NCBI GenBank assembly: GCA_947311845.1 | Contig: CAMZMU010000041.1 | Location: 129,277,840 to 129,341,839, forward strand | Origin: Poa pratensis | Lineage: Eukaryota; Streptophyta; Magnoliopsida; Poales; Poaceae | Length of the DNA stretch: 64,000 nt | Reading direction: 5' to 3' | In this document: one piece after another, positions 20,789 to 30,659 of the stretch | Numbering within the stretch: position 1 is the stretch's first letter | Layout: every line of letters starts with the position of its first letter | The notes under the pieces: generated by a model | Told to the model about the DNA's origin: nothing | Database searches by the model: none | The model's input: the letters and a program-made list of their open reading frames with translations, nothing else | Made by a program: the position numbers and the translations under genes

Positions 20789-22889
20789 ATGAGTAATCCT
20801 GAAAATACTAAGTTGTGTGACTTTACTAGCACAAACAACAATGATTTTATCTGTACACCCATTGCTCCACCTGCTTCTAAAGCAGAATTTTATGAGATTA
20901 AGCCTGCACTGTTAAATCTGGTTATGAAAGAGCAATTTTCTGGTGTTAGTACTGATGATGCTGCTGCCCACTTAAACAACTTTGTTGAACTTTGTGATAT
21001 GCAAAAGTATAAGGAGGTAGAGAGTGATATTATTAAGCTGAAATTGTTTCCTTTTCTTTAAGAGGAAGAGCTAAAGATTGGTTGCTATCTTTGCCTAGAA
21101 ATAGTATTGATTCCTGGACTAAATGCAAAGATGCTTTCATTGGAAAATATTATCCTCCTGCTAAAATTATCTCTTTAAGAAGTGGTATTATGAACTTTAG
21201 GCAACTTGATAATGAGCATGTTGCCCAAGCTTGGGAAAGAATGAAGTCTTTGGTTAAAAATTGCCCCACTCATGGACTGACTACTTGGATGATCATCCAA
21301 ACCTTTTATGCAGGACTAAATTTTTCTCAAGGAACTTATTGGACTCGGCTGCTGGAGGGACCTTTATGTCCATCACTTTGGGTGCTGCTACAAAGCTTCT
21401 TGATGATATGATGGTAAATTATTCTGAATGGCACACTGAAAGGGCTCCAACTGGTAAGAAGGTAAATTCTGTTGAGGAAATTTCCTCCTTGAGTGATAAA
21501 GTTGATGCTATTATGACTATGCTTTCGAATGGACATGGTGTTGTGGATCCAAATAATATTCCTCTTGCTTCTTTGGTTGCTCATGATGAGAAAAATGTTG
21601 ATGTAAACTTCATTAAAAATAACAACTTCAACAACAATGCTATAGGAATAATTTTGGTAGCAACAATTATAGGCCATATCCTGCTAATGGTAGCAACTCT
21701 TATGGTAATTCTATGGTAATTCCTACAGTAACAATAGAAGTGTGCCCTCTGATCTTGAAGTCATGCTTAAGGATTTTATTAGCACACAAACTACTTTTAA
21801 TAAAACTGTTGAGGAAAAGCTAGGAAAAATTGATACTCTTGCTGCTAAAGTTGATAGTCTTGCTCATGATGTTGAAATGCTGAAAATAAAAGCTATTCCT
21901 AGTGATATTAGAGAGAGTAAAACACTCAATGCTATCCAAATTAAAATTGATAATAACATTAGGATGCTTGCTGAACTTCATGAAAGATGGGAGAGAGAAG
22001 AAAGAGAAGCTGAAATTGCTGAACAAAATAGTGTTGTTAGAGTTTGCACTATTTTTACTAATGAAACAAATGATGCCTCACATGCTAATGCGCCCCCTAC
22101 TGTTAGTGAAAAGATAATAAGTGTTGGAAATGTCTCTACTACCTCTACAAAAAGTTTAAATTGCCTGATAGCACTACTTTTGTTCCTAGTAAAAGTGCTG
22201 AAATTTTTAGAGGTGTTGGTGATAATTGCTCCATTGTTTTTGATGACAACAACTTCAATTTCGAAAATTGTAACATAACTGAAGTCATCATGTTCTTGCA
22301 AAAGCTAGCTAAGAGTCCTAATGCTAGTAAAATAAATATGGCTTTTACTGAACATATTATCAAAGCTCTCATGCATGCTAGGGAAGAAAAATTAAAACTT
22401 GAAGCTTCTATCCCTAGGAAGTTAGATGATAATTGGGAACCTGTTATTAAAATGAAACTGAGTGAGTTTGAATGCAATGCTTTGTGTGACCTTGGTTCTT
22501 GTATTTCGGTTATGCCTAAAAATTTATATGATATTCTCAAGCTTGCACCTTTGGAAAAATGTCATTTGGATGTTCACTTTGCTGATTCTTCTATGAAGAA
22601 ACCTTTAGGAAAAGTTGATGATGTTTTGATAATGGTTAATAACAATCTTGTCCCTGTTGATTTTGTGGTTTTGGATATTGAATGCAATCCTTCTTGTCCT
22701 ATTGTTTTGGGAAGACCTTTTCTGAGAACTGTTGGTGCTGTTATTGATATGAGAGAGGGGAATATAAAATTTCAATTCCCACTCAAGAAAGGTATGGAAC
22801 ACTTCCCTAGGAAGAAGATGAAATACTCACATGATACTAGTGTCAAGACAAATTATGGTTTTGGATTTTCTGGTCTTGACAATACTTGA
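20789..22889 (+). pseudogene. Element B gag-protease with several frameshifts
   Basis: The pieces read in order on the plus strand. A gag N-terminus (20789-21061) runs into RGRAKDWLLSLPRNSI after a frame change near 21055. The gag core ends near 21280 in another frame change (MKSLVKNCPTHG). An Asn-rich linker shifts frame near 21640. A coiled-coil part (21742-22150) shifts frame again near 22155. The protease (22161-22889) carries LCDLGSCISVMPKNLYDIL and IVLGRPFLRTVGAVIDMR. The protease motif DLGSC departs from DLGAS. With at least four frame changes the gene is dead. No RT, RNase H or integrase follows. Confidence 0.85.
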
Positions 22890-25463
22890 TGCATCTCTTC
22901 ATGCCTAGCTCAAAGGCATTAAAGAAAAGCACTTCTGGGAGATAACCCATGTTTTTATTTGCTGTTTTATTTTTGTTTTCTTGAGTCAAGGATGCTTGTT
23001 TACCTCTGTAGCAACTCCTTTGTATCTTTTATTTGCTGTTTTGTTGTGCCAAGGAGAGTTACTAATGCAAAGTTGGTTTTTATTTTCGGGACTGCATTGG
23101 GACAGATTGCTGTTCGTCACCGTTTAATTCAGTAGAAAATCAGAAAAAATCGAAAAATGCTGAAATTTTTTGCATGTTCCTGATGATGTTACGCAACTTT
23201 CATTATTTCAAAAGTTTTTCATCTGAGCATCGTAAGTGCCTCGAAAAAATTCGTCATTACAGACTGTTCTGGTTTGACAGATTCTGTCTTTTATTTTGCA
23301 TTCTCTCTTTTACAAGTTTTTAAGTGGTTTCTTTTCGTGTAAAAGTGCCCACTTGAGCCTAGTAACAGTGGCTAATGTTTAAAATAGTTGGCTTGTGAGT
23401 TTTGTCTTTGCTAGAACTTTGAAGTATTATCTTTTAGTGCACTAACCTGCTAATGAGAAAAGCTGTTAAGTTTTGGTGTGAAGGAAGTTTTCAAGTGTTG
23501 ATAGAGGAGAATGATATTACATGATCAAGAAGAGTGAAGAGCTTAAGCTTGGGGAGGCTTACCTCCCCAGCATATTTCAAGAAGACTCAAGCATCTAAGC
23601 TTGGGGATGCCCAAGGCATCCCCTTCTTCATCTACAAATTATCAGGTCATCTCTAATGGTGCTATATTTTTATTGCTTCATACTAGTGTACTCTTCCTTG
23701 GAGCGTCAGTGTGTTTTTGTTTTCAGTTTGTTTTGTTTTGTTTGCTGTGCTATACTTGTTGGATCCTAGCATTCATGTTTGGGAGAGAGACACGCTCCAC
23801 TTTTTCATTAGAATACTCTTGTGCTTCACTTATACTTGTTGAGTATTCCTGTCTAGTTGCTGTTATTGCTGTTAGCTCTCAGTTTTTCATACATCTCTTG
23901 TTAGAGCTTTCAGTTTCTTTTGAAGAAAGTACTCTCTTGCTTCACTTATATCTGTTTGGAGAGTTGTCAAATAAGTTGATTGGTGTTTGGTTGGACCAGA
24001 AAAATGCTATGCATGTGGTAGTGGTATAAAATGCTTACATGAATCTTTTTAGATCGTTGTCTTGAGTAATTTGATGCTTGCCAATTGTTTTGAGCTGTCA
24101 AGTAATTAATGTTTAAGCTTGTGCATCATGTAAGTAATGGCTATTAATGAAGAACTACTATAAGGATTTTCTGCTATAATAATCTGTTGCATAATTGGAA
24201 GTCCATAGTAGTCTAGATAATTTTTGGATGAAGGCTATGTGTTAACAAGGAAGACAGTGGGAGTCTATGGTTCGTCAAACCTTGTGTTTTATGTACACTC
24301 TTGCTATTCCAGTTGATAATGATGTTTGCTTATAATAACTTGCTAGCCTAAACTCTGTACTAAGAGGGAATGCTTCTTGTACATCCAAAACCTTGAGCCA
24401 AATCCATGCCACCTGTGTCCACCATACCTACCTATTATGTGGTGTTTTCACCATTCCAAGTAAATTTCTTCATGTGCTATCTACTAACTACTCAAAACAA
24501 TTATCCTTTTTGTGTCACTACTTGAAAAGCTCATAAGGACGTAGTAGTGAGATTTGTCATCTTCCATGCTAATTAATTTACAAGGATTGGCAGCTTCATC
24601 TGCTTCTCCACCTTTTATTTTGCATTAAAGAGCTGGTTAGTCCACCCTATAAATAAATAAATAGACACTCCTCCATGGTGAATGTTGGTGGGCACCCGAG
24701 GATTCGGTTAGCCATGGTTTGTGGAAAGTAAATGGTTGGGAGGAGTGTCACCAATAAGTGCTTGTTACAAGTGCAGTCCTAAAAACTCTCGGAACCGCTC
24801 TAAAAGTTAGTTAGCCATGGAAGATGACAAGTACCTGCTATTTGATTTGTTGACACCTGTATACACCATTACCTTACAAAACAATATTTTATGCTCTCTA
24901 TATGCCTTCGGGAACTACAGCTCTAGCACATGATGTTAATCCCTGCTTCCCTCTGCGAAGGGCCATTCTTTTACTTTTATGTTGAGTCAGTTTTCCCACT
25001 TCTTTCTGTCTACTTAAGCAAACATCATTGTCAACTCCAGTATAACAGTTTTTACATAACTTTGTGTTTGGTTGATCATATTCTTTGCATTGACATTATC
25101 TATATGATATACATGTTGAAAGTTGAAGCAAAAGCTGAAGCTATTATCTTCCTTTGTGTTGATACAAACACTTTCATGTTGAGAATTATTGCTGCTGTGA
25201 ACTAACTATTATGTTAGACTATTATATCTCTAAATGTTTTATAGTGTTATTCATGAAAGTTTGCACTTGTGTGATCACTTATGTTTACTCTTTATTTACT
25301 TGCTTGCAAACTATAGACCATTGGCTTGGATCACTTCATTCAGATCATGTGCATTACATTGTTATTTGATCAAAGATTGTGTTGGTAGCATGTCACTTCA
25401 AAAATTATCTGTTTTTATCGTTTACCTACTCGAGGACGAGCAGGAACTAAGCTTGGGGATGCT
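22890..25463 (+). other. Element B 3' noncoding region with hairpins and purine tracts
   Basis: No domain-bearing frame was seen. Two adjacent perfect hairpins, GGGGAGG-CTTA-CCTCCCC (23551-23568) and GGGGATGCC-CAA-GGCATCCCC (23603-23623), each follow a TAAGCTTGG phrase like the purine tract at 25447-25463. The region ends at the 3' LTR. Confidence 0.7.
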
Positions 25464-27035
25464 TGATACGTCTCAAACGTATCTATAATTTTTGATGTTC
25501 CATGCTGTTATTATATCAATTGCTACATGTTTTGGTTACACTTTATATCATTTTTATGCATTTTCTGGGACTAACCTATTAACAAGATGCCACAGTGCCA
25601 GTTCCCTGTTTTCTGCTGTTTTTGGTTTCAGAAAATCTATTAAGGAAATATTCTCGGAATTGGACGAAACAAAAGACATCGTCAATAATATCACGAGGAG
25701 ATCACGGAGTCCAAAGGGGAGTCGGAGCAGACCCACCAGGGGGCCACGCCACACTAGGGCGCGGCCCAGGGTGGGCCCGCGCCCCCCTATGGCGTGGTGG
25801 CCCCCCTCGGCCACCGACGCCGCCTCTTCGCCTATATATTCTCCGCGACGCGAAAACCCTATTACGGTCGATCATATTCCACGAAAAGTTCCGTCGCGGC
25901 CGTCATCGTCAATCTCAGATCGGAGGAGTTCTGAAGCTCTTCCCGGCACCCTGCCGGAGGGGAGATCATCACCGGAGGGCTCTACATCACCATGCCTGCC
26001 TCCGGAGTGATGCGTGAGTAGTCCACCCCTGGACTACGGGTCCATAGCAGTAGCTAGATGGTTGTCTCTCTACCTTGTGCCTCCATGTTTAGATCTTGTG
26101 AGCTGCCTAACATGATCAAGATCATCTTATTGTAATGCTAGATGTTGTGTTTGCTGGGATCCGATGAATATTGATACCATGTTTATTCAAGTTGTTTATC
26201 TATGTGCTCTTGATCTTGCATGCTCTCCGTTGCTAGTAGATGCTTTGGCCAAGTAGATGCTTGTGACTCCAAGAGGGGGTATTTATGCTCGATAGTGGGT
26301 TCAGTCTCTAGATATCTGGATCAGTGACAGAAAGGTCTAAGATGGTAGATGTGCTGTTGCTACTAGGGATAAAACATTGGTGCAGTGTCCAAGGGCACTT
26401 GTATTGATTACATTACACACTTTACTTCATGCAATAATCTGTTGTTAGCAACTTAATACTGAATGGGATGCGGATGCTGCCTTGAAGGTGGATTATTTAG
26501 GCATAGATGCGGTTGGAATAACGGTCTATGTACTTTGTTGTAATGCCCAACTAGATTTCATAGTAGACATCTTGGCATGTATTGCATTGTTATGCCCTCT
26601 CTATTTGTCAATTGCCCAGCTGTAATTTGTTTACCCAACATGCTAGTTATCTGTTCTGAGAGAGACACCACTAGTGAACTGTGGACCCTGGTCCAATTTC
26701 CTCATACTGTTTACACAACCTGCTGCAATCATCTGTTTCCTGTTACTTGCTGTTTTTCCTGCTGTTTTCCACACCATACGTTTAACTCTTTGTTTCTGCA
26801 AGACCGGAGAGATTGACAACCTCTCTGTTTCGTGTTGGGCAAAGTTCTGGTTTGTGTCTGTGCAGATTCCACGTTGGTGCAAGCTCCCTAGCGCCAGGGG
26901 GAGTCAACATCAACAACCTTCCGATAGATCATCAAGTCCTACTGGATTGATAACCTTGGGTAGATTATTCAAGGGAAAACTTCTGCTGTCTACATCATAA
27001 CCTTCCTCTTGGGGTTCACCAACACGTAGCCATCA
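25464..27035 (+). repeat. 3' LTR of element B
   Basis: It matches 18945-20588 apart from scattered changes and the single 75-bp unit. The TATA box is at 25833-25839. GCACC (27036-27040) follows and continues element A. Confidence 0.95.
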
Positions 27036-27040
27036 GCACC

Positions 27041-27990
27041 CTGCCGGGACGGGGAATTGGAGGAGATCATCGCCATCATCATCACCACCACCTCTCCATC
27101 GACCATCCATGACTCCCCATCCATGTGTGAGTAATTCCCGCTGTAGGCTGAGGGGATGGTAGGGATTGGATGAGATCATTCATGTAATAGTTGTGAGATT
27201 TGTTAGGGCATGGTGCCTAGTATCCATCGGTAGTGCTTATTGTCATTGTTGCAACTTATTATGCTTAATGCTTGTCACTTAGGGCCCGAGTGCCATGATC
27301 TCAGATCTGAACATGTTATTGAATCATGATGATAATTATTGTTTTGGATCATATCTATAAGTTGTATACACACGTCACTGTCTGGAACCCGAGACCCCAA
27401 AGTGACAGAAATTGGGATAACCGGAGGGGATGGTTGCGACGTGAGGATCACATGTGTTCACGGAGTGTTAACGCTTTGCTCCGGTGCTTTATTAAAAGGA
27501 GCACCTTAATTACCAGTAGTTTCCCTTGAGGCCCCGCTGCAAACGGGCTGCTAGGACAAAAGATGTTGTGCAAGTTTCTCATTGCGAGCACGTACAACTA
27601 AATACGGAACACATGCCTATGATTGATTATTACTTGGATACCTTATTATTTATCTGCAATTGCCCTATGTATGACTATTTCATGAATTATCTTATCCATG
27701 CAACGCCCGTTCATCCATCCCTAGGCCTATAGTACTTTAATCCTGATGTCTACTACAATTATTACTGTTGTCTTTATTTTCCTGCTGCTATTATTTCACT
27801 ACTGCTACTGTCATAAAACTGTTGCTACTGATAAACTGTGTCGAGCAAATCTACTTCCAGGTGCAGCTGAACTGACAAATCATCTGTCAAGGCTTATAAA
27901 TATTCTTTGTCGCCCCTTGTGTCGAATCAATAAATTTGGGTTTTACTTCCCTCGAAGACTGTTGCAATCCCCTATACTTGTGGGTCATCA
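27041..27990 (+). repeat. 3' LTR of element A, second part
   Basis: It matches 11112-12065 and ends GGGTCATCA. It is followed by the target duplication GCATG (27991-27995) and LINE1 sequence. Confidence 0.92.
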
Positions 27991-27995
27991 GCATG

Positions 27996-28308
27996 GCCGA
28001 TATTACTAGTGCTTTCCATAAACTGCCATTCATTATGCCAAGGTGCACAAGGAAATTCAGGCTATTCCTATGTACAATTGGATCTGGAAAAGCAAATGTG
28101 TCATGAAAATTAAGATGTTTGCTTGGTTGCTTCTCAGTGACCGCCTTAACACTAGAGATTTGTTGCAGCGGAGACACTGGAATGTAACTAATGAACTTCA
28201 CTGTGCCTTGTGTCCTGGAAGGCATCGTGAGGATAGAGATCATCTTTTCTTCAGCTGTAGTTTTAGTCTCGAGTCTGGAACTATTTACAGATCAGTTGGC
28301 AATCAGGA
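27996..28308 (+). pseudogene. LINE1 zinc-knuckle (zf-RVT) segment
   Basis: It encodes WKSKCVMKIKMFAWLLLSDR, HCALCPGRHREDRDHLFFSC, the CCHC region found after the RT domain in plant L1 elements. It is cut by LINE2, whose left target duplication is AGTTGGCAATCAGGA (28294-28308). A second copy is at 12071-12383. Confidence 0.85.
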
Positions 28309-28387
28309 ACATGCAAAGCTGCGGGGTCGACGAAGGGCATGGACAAGGCTTTGAGAAGGGCATGGACAAGCCTGCGGGGTCGCGAAC

Positions 28388-29737
28388 ATGCAAAGCTCGA
28401 ACGCAACTAGCATGGATGTTGATGTTAGCAAATCGTCGGAGGCATCCAACCATGGTAAAACGGTGGCCTCTAATGTTCTGTCTCTAGGGGGACTGGTTCG
28501 GGTGATTACTCCTTACAACCCTAACCCACGGACGCCGAGAGGGATAGAGATTGTGGAGTATATTCGAAGGTCATCTCCGAGTTTGATCAGTTCAGTTTCT
28601 TCTGTGGATGGGATGCATGTTGTGGACAGTGGAGAACCTCAATTGTCTGGACCGAAATATGCCTCGTGTCTGCATGCAGAAGGTGCTTCGCTACTGGTTT
28701 CTGGCCCGGCTGGGCAGCCTTCTTCACCGATGCCTCGTCTTGGCAGGCCCCCAGCCTCTGCGGTGGATGTGCGCCAGGATGGGCCGCTAGAGCTGCAGCT
28801 GACCTGCCCAAACGGGCCGACATCTGGGACGGTCGCCGTTGATGGGTTGGGCCGGCTGGAGGCTCCTACGTCGACCTTGCTCCCGCGAGTTGGGAGGCCG
28901 CTAGCCAGGCTGGGCCGCCAAGGCCTGTTACCAGTAGGCCGGCTGGGATGGCTTCCTCTGCTGGACTGGGTTGTGGGGAGGCTGCGACATCACCATCGCC
29001 TCCCTCGTAGCTCAGTTCGGTGTGGCGTCTCCTGAGGGGACGGATGAGTTTCTGACTCCGACACATAACTCTCCATCTTCTGGGGTGACTTCGACTGGGG
29101 CGATGGCTGGGTCGGCTGCTACACCAACAACGCTGACCCAGGCTATTGCTTCTGAGCCTACCTCGTGCGGCATCGAGGGTGCCGTCTCGCCGCGTACACC
29201 ACCTCCCTCCGCCACGGCCTTCGAGGACGGAATCACTCTGACTTGCCGTAGCGGGAGGTTTGTGGCGGCGTCAGACGGTGCTACTGCCACGGACGAGGAT
29301 TCCATGCAGAAGGCGATGCATCGCAAGGCGGAGCGGAACCTGGACTCGCATGGTATGGCTACGTGTTCAAAGTCTTTTCTTTCTTTTTCATCTCCGTCAA
29401 TTAATTCGAAGTTAAATAGTATAGGTTTAAATTTGGGTTCTAATAAAAAAAACAAATTGAAGTGTCAACTAAAGTCTTGAGGCATATGGAATTTGACCGT
29501 CTTACGGTTATACCTAAGGCTTCGACTGGGTTGACTGCCACTTATTTTGATGAAGAAGAAGCGAATGCCGCATCAGATGGTCAGCTTCTTTCTCATTTAA
29601 TTGGTGAAGTGTCGGAGATAGGTTTGGATGAGGATGGGATGCGCTCACTGTATGAGTTAAAAGCATCCTGCCGGAAATCTAAACATGCCTCTAACAGGTC
29701 GTCCGGAAAAGGGCTAAGTTTTCCAAATCTCCCATAG
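28388..29737 (+). pseudogene. LINE2 ORF1-like region
   Basis: Three overlapping open pieces (28388-29035, 28971-29480, 29462-29737) read as one Pro- and Ser-rich protein with frame changes. The end (VLRHMEFDRLTVIPKAST, EVSEIGLDEDGMRSLYELKA) resembles the region just before the endonuclease in grass L1 elements. No RNA-binding zinc knuckle was seen. The 5' leader has a short repeated phrase (AAGGGCATGGACAAG). Confidence 0.6.
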
Positions 29738-29744
29738 TTTCCTA

Positions 29745-30347
29745 ATGAATGGCATGTTTGCAAATAGCAGAGGTCTTGGTGACTTGGCTAAATATTTGCA
29801 TTTCGCTCATTCTGTTCGGGATCATAATTCGGACTTCTTAGCTATTTCTGAGACGGGCAGGCGTGATTTCTCGCAAAGTCAGTTGGACCGACTTTCGGTG
29901 GTATAGACTTTGCGTGGTACTCCCGCCTCCTCGTGGATGCTCTGGGGGTATTTTACTAGGCGTAAAGACAGAAACGATGGAAGTGTTGGCTGTTTCGGAT
30001 GGTGATTTTCATATTAAAATGCACATCCGTAATAAAGCCGACAATTTCATTTGAGTCTTATCGCTGTGTATGGGCCTGCCCAGGAGGATTCTAAAGCTGC
30101 TTTCCTTCGAGAGATGGTTAACTTAGCAAAGGATAACCCTCACCCTTTTATCATTGGGGGGATTTCAATTTGCTTCGTTGTCCATTCGAGAAGAGTAGAG
30201 GCCGGTTTGACAATCGTTGGCCTCTCTTATTCAACGCGGTCATAGACAGCTTGAGTTTAAGGGAGGTGACAATGGTTGGGAGACAATTTACTTGGGCAAA
30301 TTCTCTCCCAGAACCCACATACGAAAAACTAGACCGTGTACTTATGG
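29745..30347 (+). pseudogene. LINE2 apurinic endonuclease domain, first part
   Basis: In several frames the conserved blocks of an L1-type AP endonuclease can be read: NSRGLGDLAKYL, DFLAISETGRRDFSQ, PPRGCSGGILLG, SLIAVYGPAQED, the PHPFIIGG metal-binding region, GRQFTWANSL and EKLDRVLMD. Stops and at least three frame changes break it. It is cut by element C. The remainder (SKFPMVSV, EGLSDHAPILL) is at 43476-43560. Confidence 0.82.
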
Positions 30348-30374
30348 ACATACGAAAAACTACGTGCTGCTATA
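30317..30374. repeat. Filler sequences at the broken 5' end of element C
   Basis: ACATACGAAAAACTA of LINE2 (30317-30331) is repeated at 30348-30362. It overlaps a 15-base inverted copy (30360-30374) of element C LTR sequence at 43320-43334. Such patchwork is expected of end-joining with template switching. Confidence 0.8.
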
Positions 30375-30659
30375 AACCATGTCCAAGCCCCAGACTGCGA
30401 AAGGCCATGTGATGGGTATCGTTTTAATCTCTTGAGCCGGCATGTGTGATTGTCTGGCATAAAGTTGGCAGCCCTGCATCTTTTAACAATGTCTTCTGCA
30501 TCTTGCTTGGCTGTCAACCAATAGAAACCTTGTCGGAGGCTTTTGAAACAAGGGCGCGTGAGGAAGCATGATGTCCACATACGCCGGCATGTATCTCATC
30601 CAACAGTTCTCTGCCTTCTTCGGGCGAAATGCAGCGTTGGTAAACACCAGTGGTGCTAC
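30375..30659 (-). repeat. Inverted copy of an element C integrase segment
   Basis: It is the reverse complement of about 33048-33333 (zinc-binding part of the integrase), with scattered differences. On the minus strand it still reads GFYWLTAKQDAEDIVKRC. It faces the element C pol that starts right after it. Confidence 0.92.

Larger units (their letters stand above)
18945..27035 (+). mobile_element. Element B: Athila-like gypsy retrotransposon without pol, complete ends
   Basis: LTRs of 1644 bp (18945-20588) and 1572 bp (25464-27035) share TGATACGTCTCAAACGTATC at the start and TAGCCATCA at the end. The 5-bp duplication GCACC flanks the whole (18940-18944 and 27036-27040). A primer site TGGCGCCGTTGCCGGGGA (20598-20615, the tRNA-Asp type used by Athila elements) and a purine tract before the 3' LTR are present. 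Internally only a frameshifted gag-protease is seen. It is inserted in the 3' LTR of A and so is younger than A. Confidence 0.94.
10669..27990 (+). mobile_element. Element A: Athila-like gypsy retrotransposon without pol, rearranged
   Basis: The outer limits are two LTRs of the same family (10669-12065, and 18502-18944 plus 27041-27990). They are flanked by the 5-bp duplication GCATG (10664-10668 and 27991-27995). The internal part (13100-18501) codes for a gag-protease and an Athila ORF1-like protein but has no recognisable RT, RNase H or integrase. The primer site and first part of gag are missing. Instead, about 1 kb of LINE1/LINE2 sequence follows the 5' LTR. The 3' LTR is interrupted by element B. 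The purine tract CTTGGGGGAG directly precedes the 3' LTR. Confidence 0.88.
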
